In this document: positions 6,350 through 14,413 of the stretch, in pieces | Numbering within the stretch: the stretch's first letter is position 1 | Layout of the letters: each line of letters begins with the position of its first letter | Assembly (NCBI GenBank): GCA_046732895.1 | Contig: JBKPNZ010000047.1 | Coordinates: forward strand, 1 to 24,823 | Reading direction: 5' to 3' | Source of the DNA: JBKPNZ01 sp046732895 | Lineage (GTDB): Bacteria > Actinomycetota > Thermoleophilia > Solirubrobacterales > 70-9 | DNA: 24,823 nucleotides | Made by a program: the position numbers and the translations under genes | The notes under the pieces: generated by a model | What the model was told of the DNA's origin: nothing | Seen by the model: only the letters and a program-made list of their open reading frames with translations | The model's database searches: none

Positions 6350-7618
6350 ATGCTCGACCTGCGCCGCATCCGCGAGGACCCCGGGCCCGCCAGGGCCGCT
6401 TTGGCTCGCCGCGGCGCGGGCGAGGCGCTCGACGAGGTCCTCGCTCTCGACGAGCGACGGCGCGAGCTCCTCCCTCAGGTCGAGGATGGCCGTGCCCGCC
6501 GCAACAAGGCCTCCGAGGCGATCGCCGAGGCGAAGCGCTCCGGCGCAGACGCCGAGGCGCAGATCGCTGAGATGCGCGAGCTCGGCAGTGAGCTGAAGAA
6601 GCTGGAGTCGGAGCTGGCCGACGTCGAGGCCAAGCGCGACGAGCTCGCCGCCCGCCTGCCCAACCTGCCCGAGCCGGACGTGCCCGAGGGCGAGACGGAC
6701 GAGGACGCCGTCACCCTGCGGGAGGTGGGCGAGCGCCCTCAGTTCGAATTCGAGGTCCGCGACCACCTGGACCTCGGCTTCGAGCACGGCTGGATCGAGA
6801 TGGAGAAGGCGGGCGAGGCGTCAGGCTCGCGCTTCGCCTACCTCCTCGGCGACCTCGTCATGGTCGAGCTGGCGCTCGTACGGCTGGCGGTCGAGCTGGT
6901 TGCGGCGGAAGGCTTCACGCCGGTCTCGCCTCCGGTCCTGGTTCGCGAGGGGCCGCTCTACGGCACCGGGTTCTTCCCCGGGGAGCGCGAGATGATCTAC
7001 GAGATCCCCAAAGACGAGCTCTTCCTCGTCGGCACCTCGGAGGTCTCGCTCGCGGCCCTGCACGCCGGCGAGATCCTGGAGGCGAGCGAGCTCCCCGTCC
7101 GCTATGCGGGCATCTCAACCTGCTTCCGCCGGGAGTCCGGCGCGGCGGGCAAGGACACCCGCGGCATCTTCCGCGTCCATCAGTTCGACAAGGTGGAGAT
7201 GTTCTCGTTCGTGACGCCCGACGAGTCGCAGGCGGAGCACGAGCGCCTGCTGGCACTGCAGGAGCGCATCCTCGGGCTGCTCGAGATCCCCTATCGCGTC
7301 GTCGACATCCCCGTCGGCGACCTCGGCGCCCCGGCCGCGCGCAAGTTCGACTGCGAGGGCTGGATCCCGAGCCAGGAGCGCTACCGCGAGCTGACCTCGT
7401 GCTCGAACACGACCGACTATCAGGCACGCCGCCTGGATGCGCGCTTCCGGCCAGGGCCCGAGGCGAGTCCCGAGGTCCTACATACGCTCAACGGCACCGC
7501 CGTAGCGGTGCCGCGAACGCTGATCGCACTGCTGGAAAACCACCAGCGCGAGGATGGGACTGTCGCCGTACCCAGAGCTCTCGTCGACGCCGGTGCACCG
7601 GCGGTTCTTCCGGCGTAG
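6350..7618 (+). CDS. serS: Seryl-tRNA synthetase
   Basis: This class II synthetase charges tRNA-Ser (and tRNA-Sec where present). The 422-aa length is standard. Residues 1-110 form the N-terminal tRNA-binding coiled-coil arm (LRRIREDPG ... ELKKLESELADVEAKRDELA). The catalytic core follows, with FLVGTSEVSLAALHAGE (225-241), motif 2 GISTCFRRESGAAGKDTRG (254-272), VHQFDKVEMF, the serine-site ELTSCSNTTDYQARR region (347-361) and motif 3 LNGTAVAVPRTLIALLENHQ (380-399). The ATG at 6350 begins the usual MLDLRRIRED. It sits 13 bp after the cytochrome c stop with no strong Shine-Dalgarno and may share that transcript. A hairpin terminator follows. Confidence 0.98.
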   Translation: MLDLRRIREDPGPARAALARRGAGEALDEVLALDERRRELLPQVEDGRARRNKASEAIAEAKRSGADAEAQIAEMRELGSELKKLESELADVEAKRDELAARLPNLPEPDVPEGETDEDAVTLREVGERPQFEFEVRDHLDLGFEHGWIEMEKAGEASGSRFAYLLGDLVMVELALVRLAVELVAAEGFTPVSPPVLVREGPLYGTGFFPGEREMIYEIPKDELFLVGTSEVSLAALHAGEILEASELPVRYAGISTCFRRESGAAGKDTRGIFRVHQFDKVEMFSFVTPDESQAEHERLLALQERILGLLEIPYRVVDIPVGDLGAPAARKFDCEGWIPSQERYRELTSCSNTTDYQARRLDARFRPGPEASPEVLHTLNGTAVAVPRTLIALLENHQREDGTVAVPRALVDAGAPAVLPA

Positions 7619-7641
7619 GTGGTTCCCCTTGAATCTCTTGC

Positions 7642-7658
7642 GGGCGCCTTCGGCGCCC
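7642..7658. terminator. Hairpin between convergent serS and msrB
   Basis: GGGCGCC-TTC-GGCGCCC is a perfect 7-bp stem with a 3-nt loop lying 23 bases after the serS stop and 19 bases after the msrB stop. It is symmetric, so it can serve both directions. There is only a short T run (TTACA) on the serS side. Confidence 0.7.
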
Positions 7659-7677
7659 TTACACGCTGCTTTCGGAG

Positions 7678-8085
7678 CTAAAGCTCCTCACTGGAATCAC
7701 TGTCCAATTCCAACGAGCAGCTGTTGATGCAGTAGCGCTGCCCGGTCGGCTGCGGGCCGTCGTCGAACACGTGGCCCAGATGGCCGCCGCAGCGAGCGCA
7801 GACGACCTCGGTTCGGCGCATGAAATAGCTGTTGTCCGGGCGCAATTCGACCGCGTCCGACTCAGCCGGCTCCCAGAAGCTGGGCCAGCCGGTGCCTGAG
7901 TCGAACTTGGTGTCGGAGCCGAAGAGCTCCTGACCGCAGCCGGCACAGCGGTAGACGCCATCGGCATGCTGATCCCAGTAGGCGCCGGTGAATGCACGCT
8001 CGGTGCCCTTGTTGCGCAGGACCTCGTACTGCTCGGGGCTGAGCTCCTCGCGCCACTCGCTTTCGCTCTTTACGACCTTCTCCAT
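7678..8085 (-). CDS. msrB: Peptide-methionine (R)-S-oxide reductase MsrB
   Basis: MsrB repairs oxidised methionine, reducing the R epimer of methionine sulfoxide. The 135-aa protein has the two zinc CxxC pairs (C47/C50 in RCAGCG and C96/C99 in CARCGG), the FDSGTGWPSFW block (61-71), GHLGHVFDDGP and the catalytic cysteine C119 in RYCINS. The position that carries a resolving cysteine in some MsrBs (SGCGWPSF) is T65 here, and an extra cysteine, C123, follows the active site as RYCINSCSLEL. The ATG at 8085 has an excellent ribosome site (TAGGAGGGACG), so the longer reading to 8184 is rejected. Confidence 0.96.
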   Translation of the reverse strand: MEKVVKSESEWREELSPEQYEVLRNKGTERAFTGAYWDQHADGVYRCAGCGQELFGSDTKFDSGTGWPSFWEPAESDAVELRPDNSYFMRRTEVVCARCGGHLGHVFDDGPQPTGQRYCINSCSLELDSDSSEEL

Positions 8086-8152
8086 CGTCCCTCCTACTCG
8101 ATCTCTGCAGGTTAGTCGCGTCGGGGGCCCCGTCGTTACGCACGCGCAGGCG

Positions 8153-8180
8153 TCAAGTGCAGGCGGTTTTCTGCCGATAC
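8153..8180 (+). promoter_or_regulatory. Sigma-28 (FliA/SigD/WhiG-type) promoter for the GGDEF-EAL gene
   Basis: TCAAGT at 8153-8158 and GCCGATAC at 8173-8180 match the -35 (TAAA-like) and -10 (GCCGATA) boxes of sigma-28 family promoters, with 16 bases between TCAA and GCCG. Transcription would start near 8186-8190, about 20 bases before the ATG at 8208. This also rules out the GTG at 8157 as the start. Confidence 0.6.
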
Positions 8181-8207
8181 CCAAGCGAGGCCGTGGTTTT
8201 GTCGCGT

Positions 8208-10457
8208 ATGGGTGAACGAAGCACCATTTCCAGCAGCAGACCGTCGGGGGCGATGCCCGCGGCGAACGGCAACGGCTCCGGCGGGTCGCGCAATGGCGCG
8301 CGGCCTGGCCCCGAGCCCTCCGCGGAGGCGGCGAATCCGGCGCTCGAGGTCGCCCGCCGCGAGGCCATCCTCGCGCTCAACAACGAGGCCCTCCAGGGCC
8401 TGGCGGCGGACGAGCTGATCCAGCGAACGATCGACCTTGCGATCGCGGAGCTCCGCCTCGACTACTGCCAGCTGTGGGAGCTCGTCGCGGGTGAGGATCG
8501 CTTGGTCCTGCGCGCGGGCTCCGGCTGGGACGAGGTTGCTTCCGGGAGCTTCACGATTCCCTTGGAGGGGGGGCTACAGCCGGGATTCACCCTGCTCGAG
8601 GGGGCGCCGGTTGTGGTCGAGGACTTTGCGACCGAGAGCCGATTTGCGCCCCCGCCGCTACTCGACCGGGGCGGGGTGGCCAGCGGTATCAGCGTGCCGA
8701 TCCCGGGCCCGGCCCCGGGCTTCGGCGTCCTCGCCGGTCATTCGGCGAGCCAGCGGCGGCTCGAGCCTGAGGATCTGCGCTTCATGGAGACGCTCGGGCA
8801 CATGCTGGGCGCGGCCATGGATCGCCAGCGCTCTCTCGCACAGCTGAAGGAGACGGAGCGCAAGTATCGGAGCCTGATCGAGCGCCTGCCGGTGGTGACC
8901 TACGTGGCCGAGTACGGGGCAACCGGCCGCTGGCTGTATGTCTCGCCGCAGATCGAGTCCATGCTCGGTTACACGCCCGAGGAGTGGATGGCCGACGACG
9001 ACATGTGGCTCACATGCGTGCACCCAGACGACCGCGAGATGGTCGTTGCGGAGGAGGAGCGCTGCGCGGCTGGGCTTGAGCCGCTCGCAGTCGAGTACAG
9101 GATGCTCGCTCGCGACGGCCGGCTCGTGTGGGTCCGCGACGACGCGGCGGTCGCCGCCCCAGTCGACGGGGAGCCATTCGCTGTCGAGGGCCTTCTGACG
9201 GACATCACCGACGCCAAGCTCGCCGTGGAGGAGCTTCGGCACCGCGCCGAGCACGACGACCTGACGGGCCTCTATAACCGCCGCCGCTTCGAGGAGGAGC
9301 TGGCGTCGTACCGCTCGCGGCCGGGCATGGTCGGCGCGGTCGGCCTGATCGACGTGGACAGCCTGAAGTTCGTGAACGACTCGCTGGGTCACGCTGCCGG
9401 CGATGCCCTGCTGCGGGGAATCTCGGTGTCGCTTGCGGCCGAGCGGCGCGACGGCGAGATCCTCGCCCGCTTCGGCGGCGACGAGTTCGGCCTGTTCCTT
9501 CCGGGTGTGGACGAGGAGGCGGCGCGCGAACGGGCCAACTCCTACGTGCGTGCAGTCCGCACCCGCGACTCGCGCCTCCCCGCCACGGCCAGTTCCGGCA
9601 TGGTCGCCTTCGACGACTCCAACGCGTCGACCGACACAGACCTCCTGATCGCGGCCGACATCGCCCTCCATGAGGCCAAGGAGCACGGCGGCGACCGCGT
9701 CACGATCTTCACCGGCCCCGAGCGTGAGCGGCTGGCGTGGGTTGGCAGGGTGCGCTCCGCAATCGACGACGGCCGCCTGCTGCTTCACGCCCAGCCGATC
9801 CTCGATCTCGGCAGCGGCCATGTCGTCGCCGAGGAGCTCCTGGTCCGGATGCTGGGCGTCGACGGCGAGGTGCTGCCGCCGTCCGCATTCCTGCCCACGG
9901 CCGAGCGCTTCGGGCTGATCAGGGAGATCGACGGTTGGGTGATCGAACGCGCCGTTGAGATCGCGTCCTCGGGCTCGTCGGTCACGGTGAACCTCTCGGC
10001 TCGGTCGATTGCCGACACGGAGCTCACGGAGATGATCGCCCGGCGGATCCAGGAGACCGGCGCCGACCCAAGCCGGATCGTCTTCGAGATCACGGAGACC
10101 GGGGCCGTCACCGCGATCGAGGAGCTCCGGGCGTTCGGCATGCGGATCGAGCGCCTCGGCTGCGCGCTTGCCGTCGACGACTTCGGGACCGGCTTCGGCT
10201 CGCTCACCTACCTCAAGCACCTGCCCGTCCGCTATCTCAAGATCGACATGGAGTTCGTCCGCGGCATCGTCGGCTCTCAGAGCGATCAGGCGATCGTCAG
10301 CGCGATCGTGACCATCGCCCAGAGCCTCGGCATCAGCACGGTCGCAGAGGGTGTCGAGGACCAGCCGACCGCCGACGTCCTCGGCGAGCTGGGGGTCGAT
10401 CTCGCCCAGGGCTTCCACCTCGGGCGCCCGCATCCCCTCACCCTTCCCGCGCGCTAG
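8208..10457 (+). CDS. GAF-PAS-GGDEF-EAL cyclic-di-GMP signalling protein
   Basis: The 749-aa protein is predicted to make and/or break cyclic di-GMP in response to sensory input. Domains in order: low-complexity leader (1-40), GAF (about 45-205), PAS (about 220-335, with FAVEGLLTDITDAK at its end), GGDEF (about 345-505) and EAL (about 515-745). The GGDEF active site is canonical (RFGGDEF, GGDEF at 423-427). The inhibitory I-site is RxxE (R414, E417) rather than RxxD. In the EAL domain the first motif reads EEL (542-544) but keeps the metal-binding Glu. NLSARS, FEITETG, DDFGTG (657-662), LKID with K678, AEGVED with E714 and Q734 are all present, so hydrolysis is plausible. There is no membrane segment, so it is cytosolic. 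The ATG at 8208 is chosen because a sigma-28-type promoter lies just upstream; its ribosome site is weak. Confidence 0.93.
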   Translation: MGERSTISSSRPSGAMPAANGNGSGGSRNGARPGPEPSAEAANPALEVARREAILALNNEALQGLAADELIQRTIDLAIAELRLDYCQLWELVAGEDRLVLRAGSGWDEVASGSFTIPLEGGLQPGFTLLEGAPVVVEDFATESRFAPPPLLDRGGVASGISVPIPGPAPGFGVLAGHSASQRRLEPEDLRFMETLGHMLGAAMDRQRSLAQLKETERKYRSLIERLPVVTYVAEYGATGRWLYVSPQIESMLGYTPEEWMADDDMWLTCVHPDDREMVVAEEERCAAGLEPLAVEYRMLARDGRLVWVRDDAAVAAPVDGEPFAVEGLLTDITDAKLAVEELRHRAEHDDLTGLYNRRRFEEELASYRSRPGMVGAVGLIDVDSLKFVNDSLGHAAGDALLRGISVSLAAERRDGEILARFGGDEFGLFLPGVDEEAARERANSYVRAVRTRDSRLPATASSGMVAFDDSNASTDTDLLIAADIALHEAKEHGGDRVTIFTGPERERLAWVGRVRSAIDDGRLLLHAQPILDLGSGHVVAEELLVRMLGVDGEVLPPSAFLPTAERFGLIREIDGWVIERAVEIASSGSSVTVNLSARSIADTELTEMIARRIQETGADPSRIVFEITETGAVTAIEELRAFGMRIERLGCALAVDDFGTGFGSLTYLKHLPVRYLKIDMEFVRGIVGSQSDQAIVSAIVTIAQSLGISTVAEGVEDQPTADVLGELGVDLAQGFHLGRPHPLTLPAR

Positions 10458-10470
10458 CGGCCGCGCCGCA

Positions 10471-10476
10471 TACATT
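10471..10476 (+). promoter_or_regulatory. -10-like TACATT, probable leaderless start for the thioesterase gene
   Basis: TACATT ends 6 bases before the GTG at 10483, in the 25-bp gap after the GGDEF-EAL stop. No Shine-Dalgarno is present, so transcription would start at or next to the start codon. Confidence 0.4.
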
Positions 10477-10482
10477 GCGCCG

Positions 10483-11310
10483 GTGGCCGGCGCGTTCTTC
10501 GTTCCCGACGGCGAGGGCTTCCAGCCGACCGAGCTGTGCCGTGGGCCATGGGATCCCGATTCCCAGCACGCCGGACCCCCGGCGGCGCTGATCGGTCGCG
10601 CGATCGAGGCGCTCCCCAGCGAGACCAGGCGTCAGGTCGGGCGCGTCACGTTCGAGATCCTGCGCCCGGTGCCGCTGACGTCCCTGCGGATCGAGGCCGG
10701 GATCGCCCGGCCTGGACGCAGCGTTGAGATGGCCGAGGCGAGCCTCTTCGACGAAAAGGGGGAGGTGATGCGGGCGCACGCCTGGCGCCTGCGCACGACT
10801 GCGCTGGAGCTCCCGCCCGAGGCAGCCGACTCGTCGCGTGAAGGCTCTCCCGGGAAGCTCTCCGCGGCTCATCATCCCCCTGGGCCGGAGGAGGGCCACG
10901 AGGTGGACTTCGTCCCCACCGGCCAGGAGGTCGGCTACCACACGGCCATGGAGTACCGGTTCATCGAAGGGGCATTCCGGGAGCAGGGGCCGGCCACCGC
11001 CTGGATGCGCCCGCTCTATCCCCTCGTGGAGGGCGAGGAGAACACGCCGCTCACGCGCGTGCTGATCGCGGCCGACTCCGGCAACGGCGTCAGCTCGGCG
11101 CTCGACTGGCGCGAGTGGCTCTTCGTCAACGTCGATCTGACGGTTCACCTCCACCGCATGCCGGAGGGCGAGTGGGTGTGCCTGGACTCAGTGACGCTGC
11201 CCGAGCCCAACGGCGTCGGCCTGTCCGACACGGCGCTCTATGACGAGCGCGGTCCCATCGGCCGGGCGGCGCAGACGCTGCTGGTGGACATGCGCGTGCA
11301 AAAGGTTTGA
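10483..11310 (+). CDS. Acyl-CoA thioesterase-like hotdog-fold protein
   Basis: The 275-aa protein resembles the double-hotdog thioesterase superfamily (TesB-like, 4HBT_3 type): an N-terminal WDPDSQHAGPPAALIGRAIE segment, RVTFEILRPVPLTSLRIEA in the first hotdog, and a second hotdog with WLFVNVDLTVHLHRMPEGEW and a terminal GLSDTALYDERGPIGRAAQT. Members hydrolyse acyl-CoA thioesters; the chain specificity cannot be read here. The GTG at 10483 (AGAFFVPDGEGF follows) is chosen because upstream in-frame codons belong to the GGDEF-EAL gene in another frame. A TACATT box lies 6 bases upstream. It is not obviously linked to either neighbour. Confidence 0.82.
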   Translation: MAGAFFVPDGEGFQPTELCRGPWDPDSQHAGPPAALIGRAIEALPSETRRQVGRVTFEILRPVPLTSLRIEAGIARPGRSVEMAEASLFDEKGEVMRAHAWRLRTTALELPPEAADSSREGSPGKLSAAHHPPGPEEGHEVDFVPTGQEVGYHTAMEYRFIEGAFREQGPATAWMRPLYPLVEGEENTPLTRVLIAADSGNGVSSALDWREWLFVNVDLTVHLHRMPEGEWVCLDSVTLPEPNGVGLSDTALYDERGPIGRAAQTLLVDMRVQKV

Positions 11311-11370
11311 GCAGCAGTCCATCGGGCAACCCTCTGCCCCGGGGGGTGGAGTCGGGAGTAGGGAGCTCGA

Positions 11371-12645
11371 TTGGCCATCGGTGCGAGGGGACTCGCAGCC
11401 ACCATCACCACCACGGCCCTCGCGATCGCCTCGATCGCCAGCTTGGCCGGCTGCGGAGGCTCCTCGTCGGACGGGGGCAAGGTCACCCTCAACTGGTTCG
11501 TCGCGACACAGCCGGGCGGGACCATCCAGGAGGTCGCAAAGCGCTGCACCGACGAGGCGAACGGCCGCTACGAGATCAACGTCGAGCTGCTGCCGACGGA
11601 TGCGAGCCAGCAGCGCGAGCAGCTCGTCCGCCGGCTCGGGGCGAAGGACTCGACCGTTGACCTGATCGGCATGGACGTCATCTGGACCGCCGAGTTCGCC
11701 AACGCGGGATGGCTTCGCGAATGGACCGGTCCGCTGAAGGAGCAGGTGACGAAGGGGGTGTTCTCGAGCGTCATCGACACGGCATCGTTCGAGGGCAAGC
11801 TCTACGGCGCCCCCTTCAACTCGAACACGCAGCTGCTCTGGTACCGCACGGACCTCGTCAAGAAGCCGCCCAAGACCTGGGACCAGATGATCAGCCAGGC
11901 GGAGGATCTCAACAAGTACATCCAGGTCCAGGCGAATCGCTACGAGGGCTTCACGGTCTGGGTCAACGCGATGATCGAGTCGGCCGGCGGCGAGATCCTC
12001 TCCGGCCCCGAGACCGTCGCCCTTCCTGAGGGGCCCACCGACGAGGCGCTCGCGACGATCGGCGAGCTCGCCAACTCCCCGGCCGCGGCGCCGAACATCG
12101 ACACCTCGACCGAGGACACGGCTCGGCTCGGCTTTGAGGCCGGCGACTCCGCCTTCATGCTCAACTACACGTTCGCCCTGGCGAGCGCGCAGGCCAACGC
12201 ACCCGACATCGCCAAGAACATGGGTGCGGCGAAGTTCCCCGAGGTCGTGGCCGGCGAACCCTCAAAGCCTCCCCTCGGCGGCTTCAACATCGGCGTCGGC
12301 GCCTACTCGGACCACCCCGACGAGGCCTTCGACGCCGCCGCCTGCCTCTCGAACGCGAAAAGCCAGCTGACCGCGACCGAGCTCGACGGCCTGCCCCCGT
12401 CGAACCAGACGCTCTACAAGACGAAGACGGTGAAGAAGGCTTATCCGGGGTTCTCGGATGAGGTCGAGAAGTCGATCGAGGATGCCGGCCCGCGCCCGCT
12501 CACCCCGGCCTACACCGACCTCTCGCTTGCGATCCAGCGCAGCCTGCACCCGCCGGCCGACATCGACCCGAACGACCCGCAACCCACCTACGACGACCTG
12601 CGCTCCAACGTCGAGGACGCGGTGAAGCGGGAGGGACTCCTGTGA
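11371..12645 (+). CDS. ABC sugar transporter, substrate-binding lipoprotein
   Basis: This extracellular solute-binding protein (family 1, MalE/LpqY type) delivers a sugar to the permeases encoded next to it. The 424-aa product has a signal peptide ending in the lipobox SLAGC (C28), then a type I binding fold with LNWFVATQPGG near the start, DLIGMDVIWTAEFANAGW, LYGAPFNSNTQLLWYRTDL and EAGDSAFMLNYTFALA. The start is a TTG at 11371 with GGGAG five bases upstream. The stop overlaps the next gene's GTG. The order binding protein, two permeases, ATPase is that of trehalose/maltose-type importers such as LpqY-SugABC. The substrate is inferred only as a di- or oligosaccharide. Confidence 0.92.
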   Translation: MAIGARGLAATITTTALAIASIASLAGCGGSSSDGGKVTLNWFVATQPGGTIQEVAKRCTDEANGRYEINVELLPTDASQQREQLVRRLGAKDSTVDLIGMDVIWTAEFANAGWLREWTGPLKEQVTKGVFSSVIDTASFEGKLYGAPFNSNTQLLWYRTDLVKKPPKTWDQMISQAEDLNKYIQVQANRYEGFTVWVNAMIESAGGEILSGPETVALPEGPTDEALATIGELANSPAAAPNIDTSTEDTARLGFEAGDSAFMLNYTFALASAQANAPDIAKNMGAAKFPEVVAGEPSKPPLGGFNIGVGAYSDHPDEAFDAAACLSNAKSQLTATELDGLPPSNQTLYKTKTVKKAYPGFSDEVEKSIEDAGPRPLTPAYTDLSLAIQRSLHPPADIDPNDPQPTYDDLRSNVEDAVKREGLL

Positions 12646-13565
12646 GCACCCTCGCCGGCAGACTCGGTCGCCGCAACAAGGTCGTGAGCGAGCGCACGCG
12701 CTCGGAGCGCCGCCTTGGCTGGATGCTGTGCGCCCCGGCTGTGTTCGCGATGCTGCTGGTGACCGCGTACCCGATCGGTTACGCGATCGTCCTCTCACTC
12801 CAGAACCTCGACCTGCGCTTCCCCGACGAGACGGGCTGGGCCGGACTCTCGAACTACGGGACGGTCCTGACCTCGAGCCTGTGGTGGCAGGACGTCTTCA
12901 ACACCCTGTTCGTGACCGTGATCTCCGTCGCGATCGAGCTGACGCTCGGCATGGCGCTCGCGCTCGTCATGCACCGCGCGATCTTCGGGCGCGGGGTCGT
13001 CCGCACCTCGGTGCTGATCCCGTACGGGATCGTCACGGTGGTCGCGGCCTTCGCCTGGCAGTTCGCGTTCGCGCCGGACAGCGGGTTCGTGAACGACCTC
13101 TTCGGCTTCGGTGACAAGGCCTGGTTCGGCGACCGCTTCAGTGCCTTCGCCGTGATCATCATGGCCGAGGTGTGGAAGACGACGCCGTTCATGGCGTTGC
13201 TTCTCCTCGCCGGGCTGACGACGATCGACGACGGCCTCTACGAGGCGGCCCGCGTCGACGGGGCCAACGCCGTCCAGCGGTTCTTCCGGATCACGCTGCC
13301 GCTGATGAAGCCGGCGATCCTCGTGGCGCTGCTCTTCCGCACGCTTGACGCCTTCCGAGTCTTCGACACGATCTTCATCATGACCAGGGGAGCGCAGGAC
13401 ACCGAGTCGGTGTCGATCCTGGGCTACAACCAGCTGATCTCGCGCCTGAACCTGGGTCTGGGCTCGGCCGTCTCGGTGATGATCTTCCTCTGCGTGCTGC
13501 TCATCGCGTTCCTGTTCGTGAAGGGCTTCGGGGTGCGCATGGCCGAGGGGAGGCCGGGCACGTGA
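12642..13565 (+). CDS. ABC sugar transporter permease (MalF/SugA type)
   Basis: This 307-aa inner-membrane permease has about six helices, beginning at residues 25-50 (GWMLCAPAVFAMLLVTAYPI). The EAA loop that contacts the ATPase is EAARVDGA at 201-208, followed by the conserved RITLPLMKP. The GTG start at 12642 overlaps the binding-protein stop (GTGA), and the gene ends by overlapping the next permease in the same way. Translational coupling of the three genes is therefore likely. Confidence 0.95.
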   Translation: MSTLAGRLGRRNKVVSERTRSERRLGWMLCAPAVFAMLLVTAYPIGYAIVLSLQNLDLRFPDETGWAGLSNYGTVLTSSLWWQDVFNTLFVTVISVAIELTLGMALALVMHRAIFGRGVVRTSVLIPYGIVTVVAAFAWQFAFAPDSGFVNDLFGFGDKAWFGDRFSAFAVIIMAEVWKTTPFMALLLLAGLTTIDDGLYEAARVDGANAVQRFFRITLPLMKPAILVALLFRTLDAFRVFDTIFIMTRGAQDTESVSILGYNQLISRLNLGLGSAVSVMIFLCVLLIAFLFVKGFGVRMAEGRPGT

Positions 13566-14404
13566 GGCAAGGCGCGCGTGAATACACGTTCTGGTCGGTC
13601 GGCCTGCTGATCGTGATCCTGTTCGCGATGATCCCGGTGCTCTGGATCATCTCGCTGTCGCTGAAGTCGCCGGCGACCGTGGCCGACGGCAGTTTCTTCC
13701 CGAACGACTTCTCGTTCAAGAACTACACGACGCTCTTCGACGGCGGGATCGACAAGAGCCCGTTCATCAAGCCCCTCATCAACTCGGTCCTGATCGCGTC
13801 GATCACGACCGTGATCGCGATCGTCCTCGCCGCGTTCGCGGCCTATGCGATCGCCCGGCTCGAGTTTCCGGGGAAGACGCTGATCCTGACAGGGGCGCTG
13901 GCGATCGCGATGTTCCCGGCGATCTCCACCGTCGGGCCGCTGTTCGACATGTGGCGCTCGCTGGGCCTCTACGACACTTATCCGGGGCTGATCATCCCCT
14001 ACCTGACCTTCTCGCTCCCGCTGGCGATCTACACGCTCGTCGCCTTCTTCAGGGAGATCCCATGGGATCTCGAGCAGGCGGCTCAGGTGGACGGGGCGAC
14101 GCCCCTCCAGGCGTTCCGGAAGGTGATCGTCCCGCTCGCTGCGCCGGGCGTGTTCACGGCGGCGATCCTCGTCTTCATCTTCGCCTGGAACGACTTCCTG
14201 TTCGCGATCACGCTGACCTCGTCGGACGCGGCGCGGACGGTGCCCGCTGCCCTCGCCTTCTTCACCGGCGAGTCCCAGTTCACGGCACCGACCGGCAACA
14301 TCGCCGCCGCGGCGGTGATCGTCACGGTCCCGATCATCATCTTCGTCCTGTTCTTCCAGCGTCGCATCGTCGCGGGTCTGACCGCCGGCGCCGTCAAGGG
14401 ATAA
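13562..14404 (+). CDS. ABC sugar transporter permease (MalG/SugB type)
   Basis: This is the 280-aa second permease of the importer. It has an N-terminal helix (WSVGLLIVILFAMIPVLWII), then the MalG-family segment NSVLIASITTVIAIVLAAFA and an AYAIARLEFPGK loop. The EAA-loop equivalent reads EQAAQVDGATPLQAFRKVIV, followed by PLAAPG. The GTG at 13562 overlaps the upstream stop as GTGA. The ATPase gene follows after 9 bp. Confidence 0.95.
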   Translation: MRQGAREYTFWSVGLLIVILFAMIPVLWIISLSLKSPATVADGSFFPNDFSFKNYTTLFDGGIDKSPFIKPLINSVLIASITTVIAIVLAAFAAYAIARLEFPGKTLILTGALAIAMFPAISTVGPLFDMWRSLGLYDTYPGLIIPYLTFSLPLAIYTLVAFFREIPWDLEQAAQVDGATPLQAFRKVIVPLAAPGVFTAAILVFIFAWNDFLFAITLTSSDAARTVPAALAFFTGESQFTAPTGNIAAAAVIVTVPIIIFVLFFQRRIVAGLTAGAVKG

Positions 14405-14413
14405 GGAGAGTCC

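Noticed and set aside
8101..8200. Possible c-di-GMP riboswitch before the GGDEF-EAL gene
   Set aside because: The conserved core elements of the known c-di-GMP riboswitch classes are not present.
8157..8207. GTG at 8157 as an earlier start for the GGDEF-EAL protein
   Set aside because: It falls inside the sigma-28-type promoter, upstream of the expected transcript start.
8658..10475. 605-codon minus-strand open frame opposite the GGDEF-EAL gene
   Set aside because: The plus strand carries canonical GAF, PAS, GGDEF and EAL motifs across the same span; the antisense product is compositionally biased with no domain.
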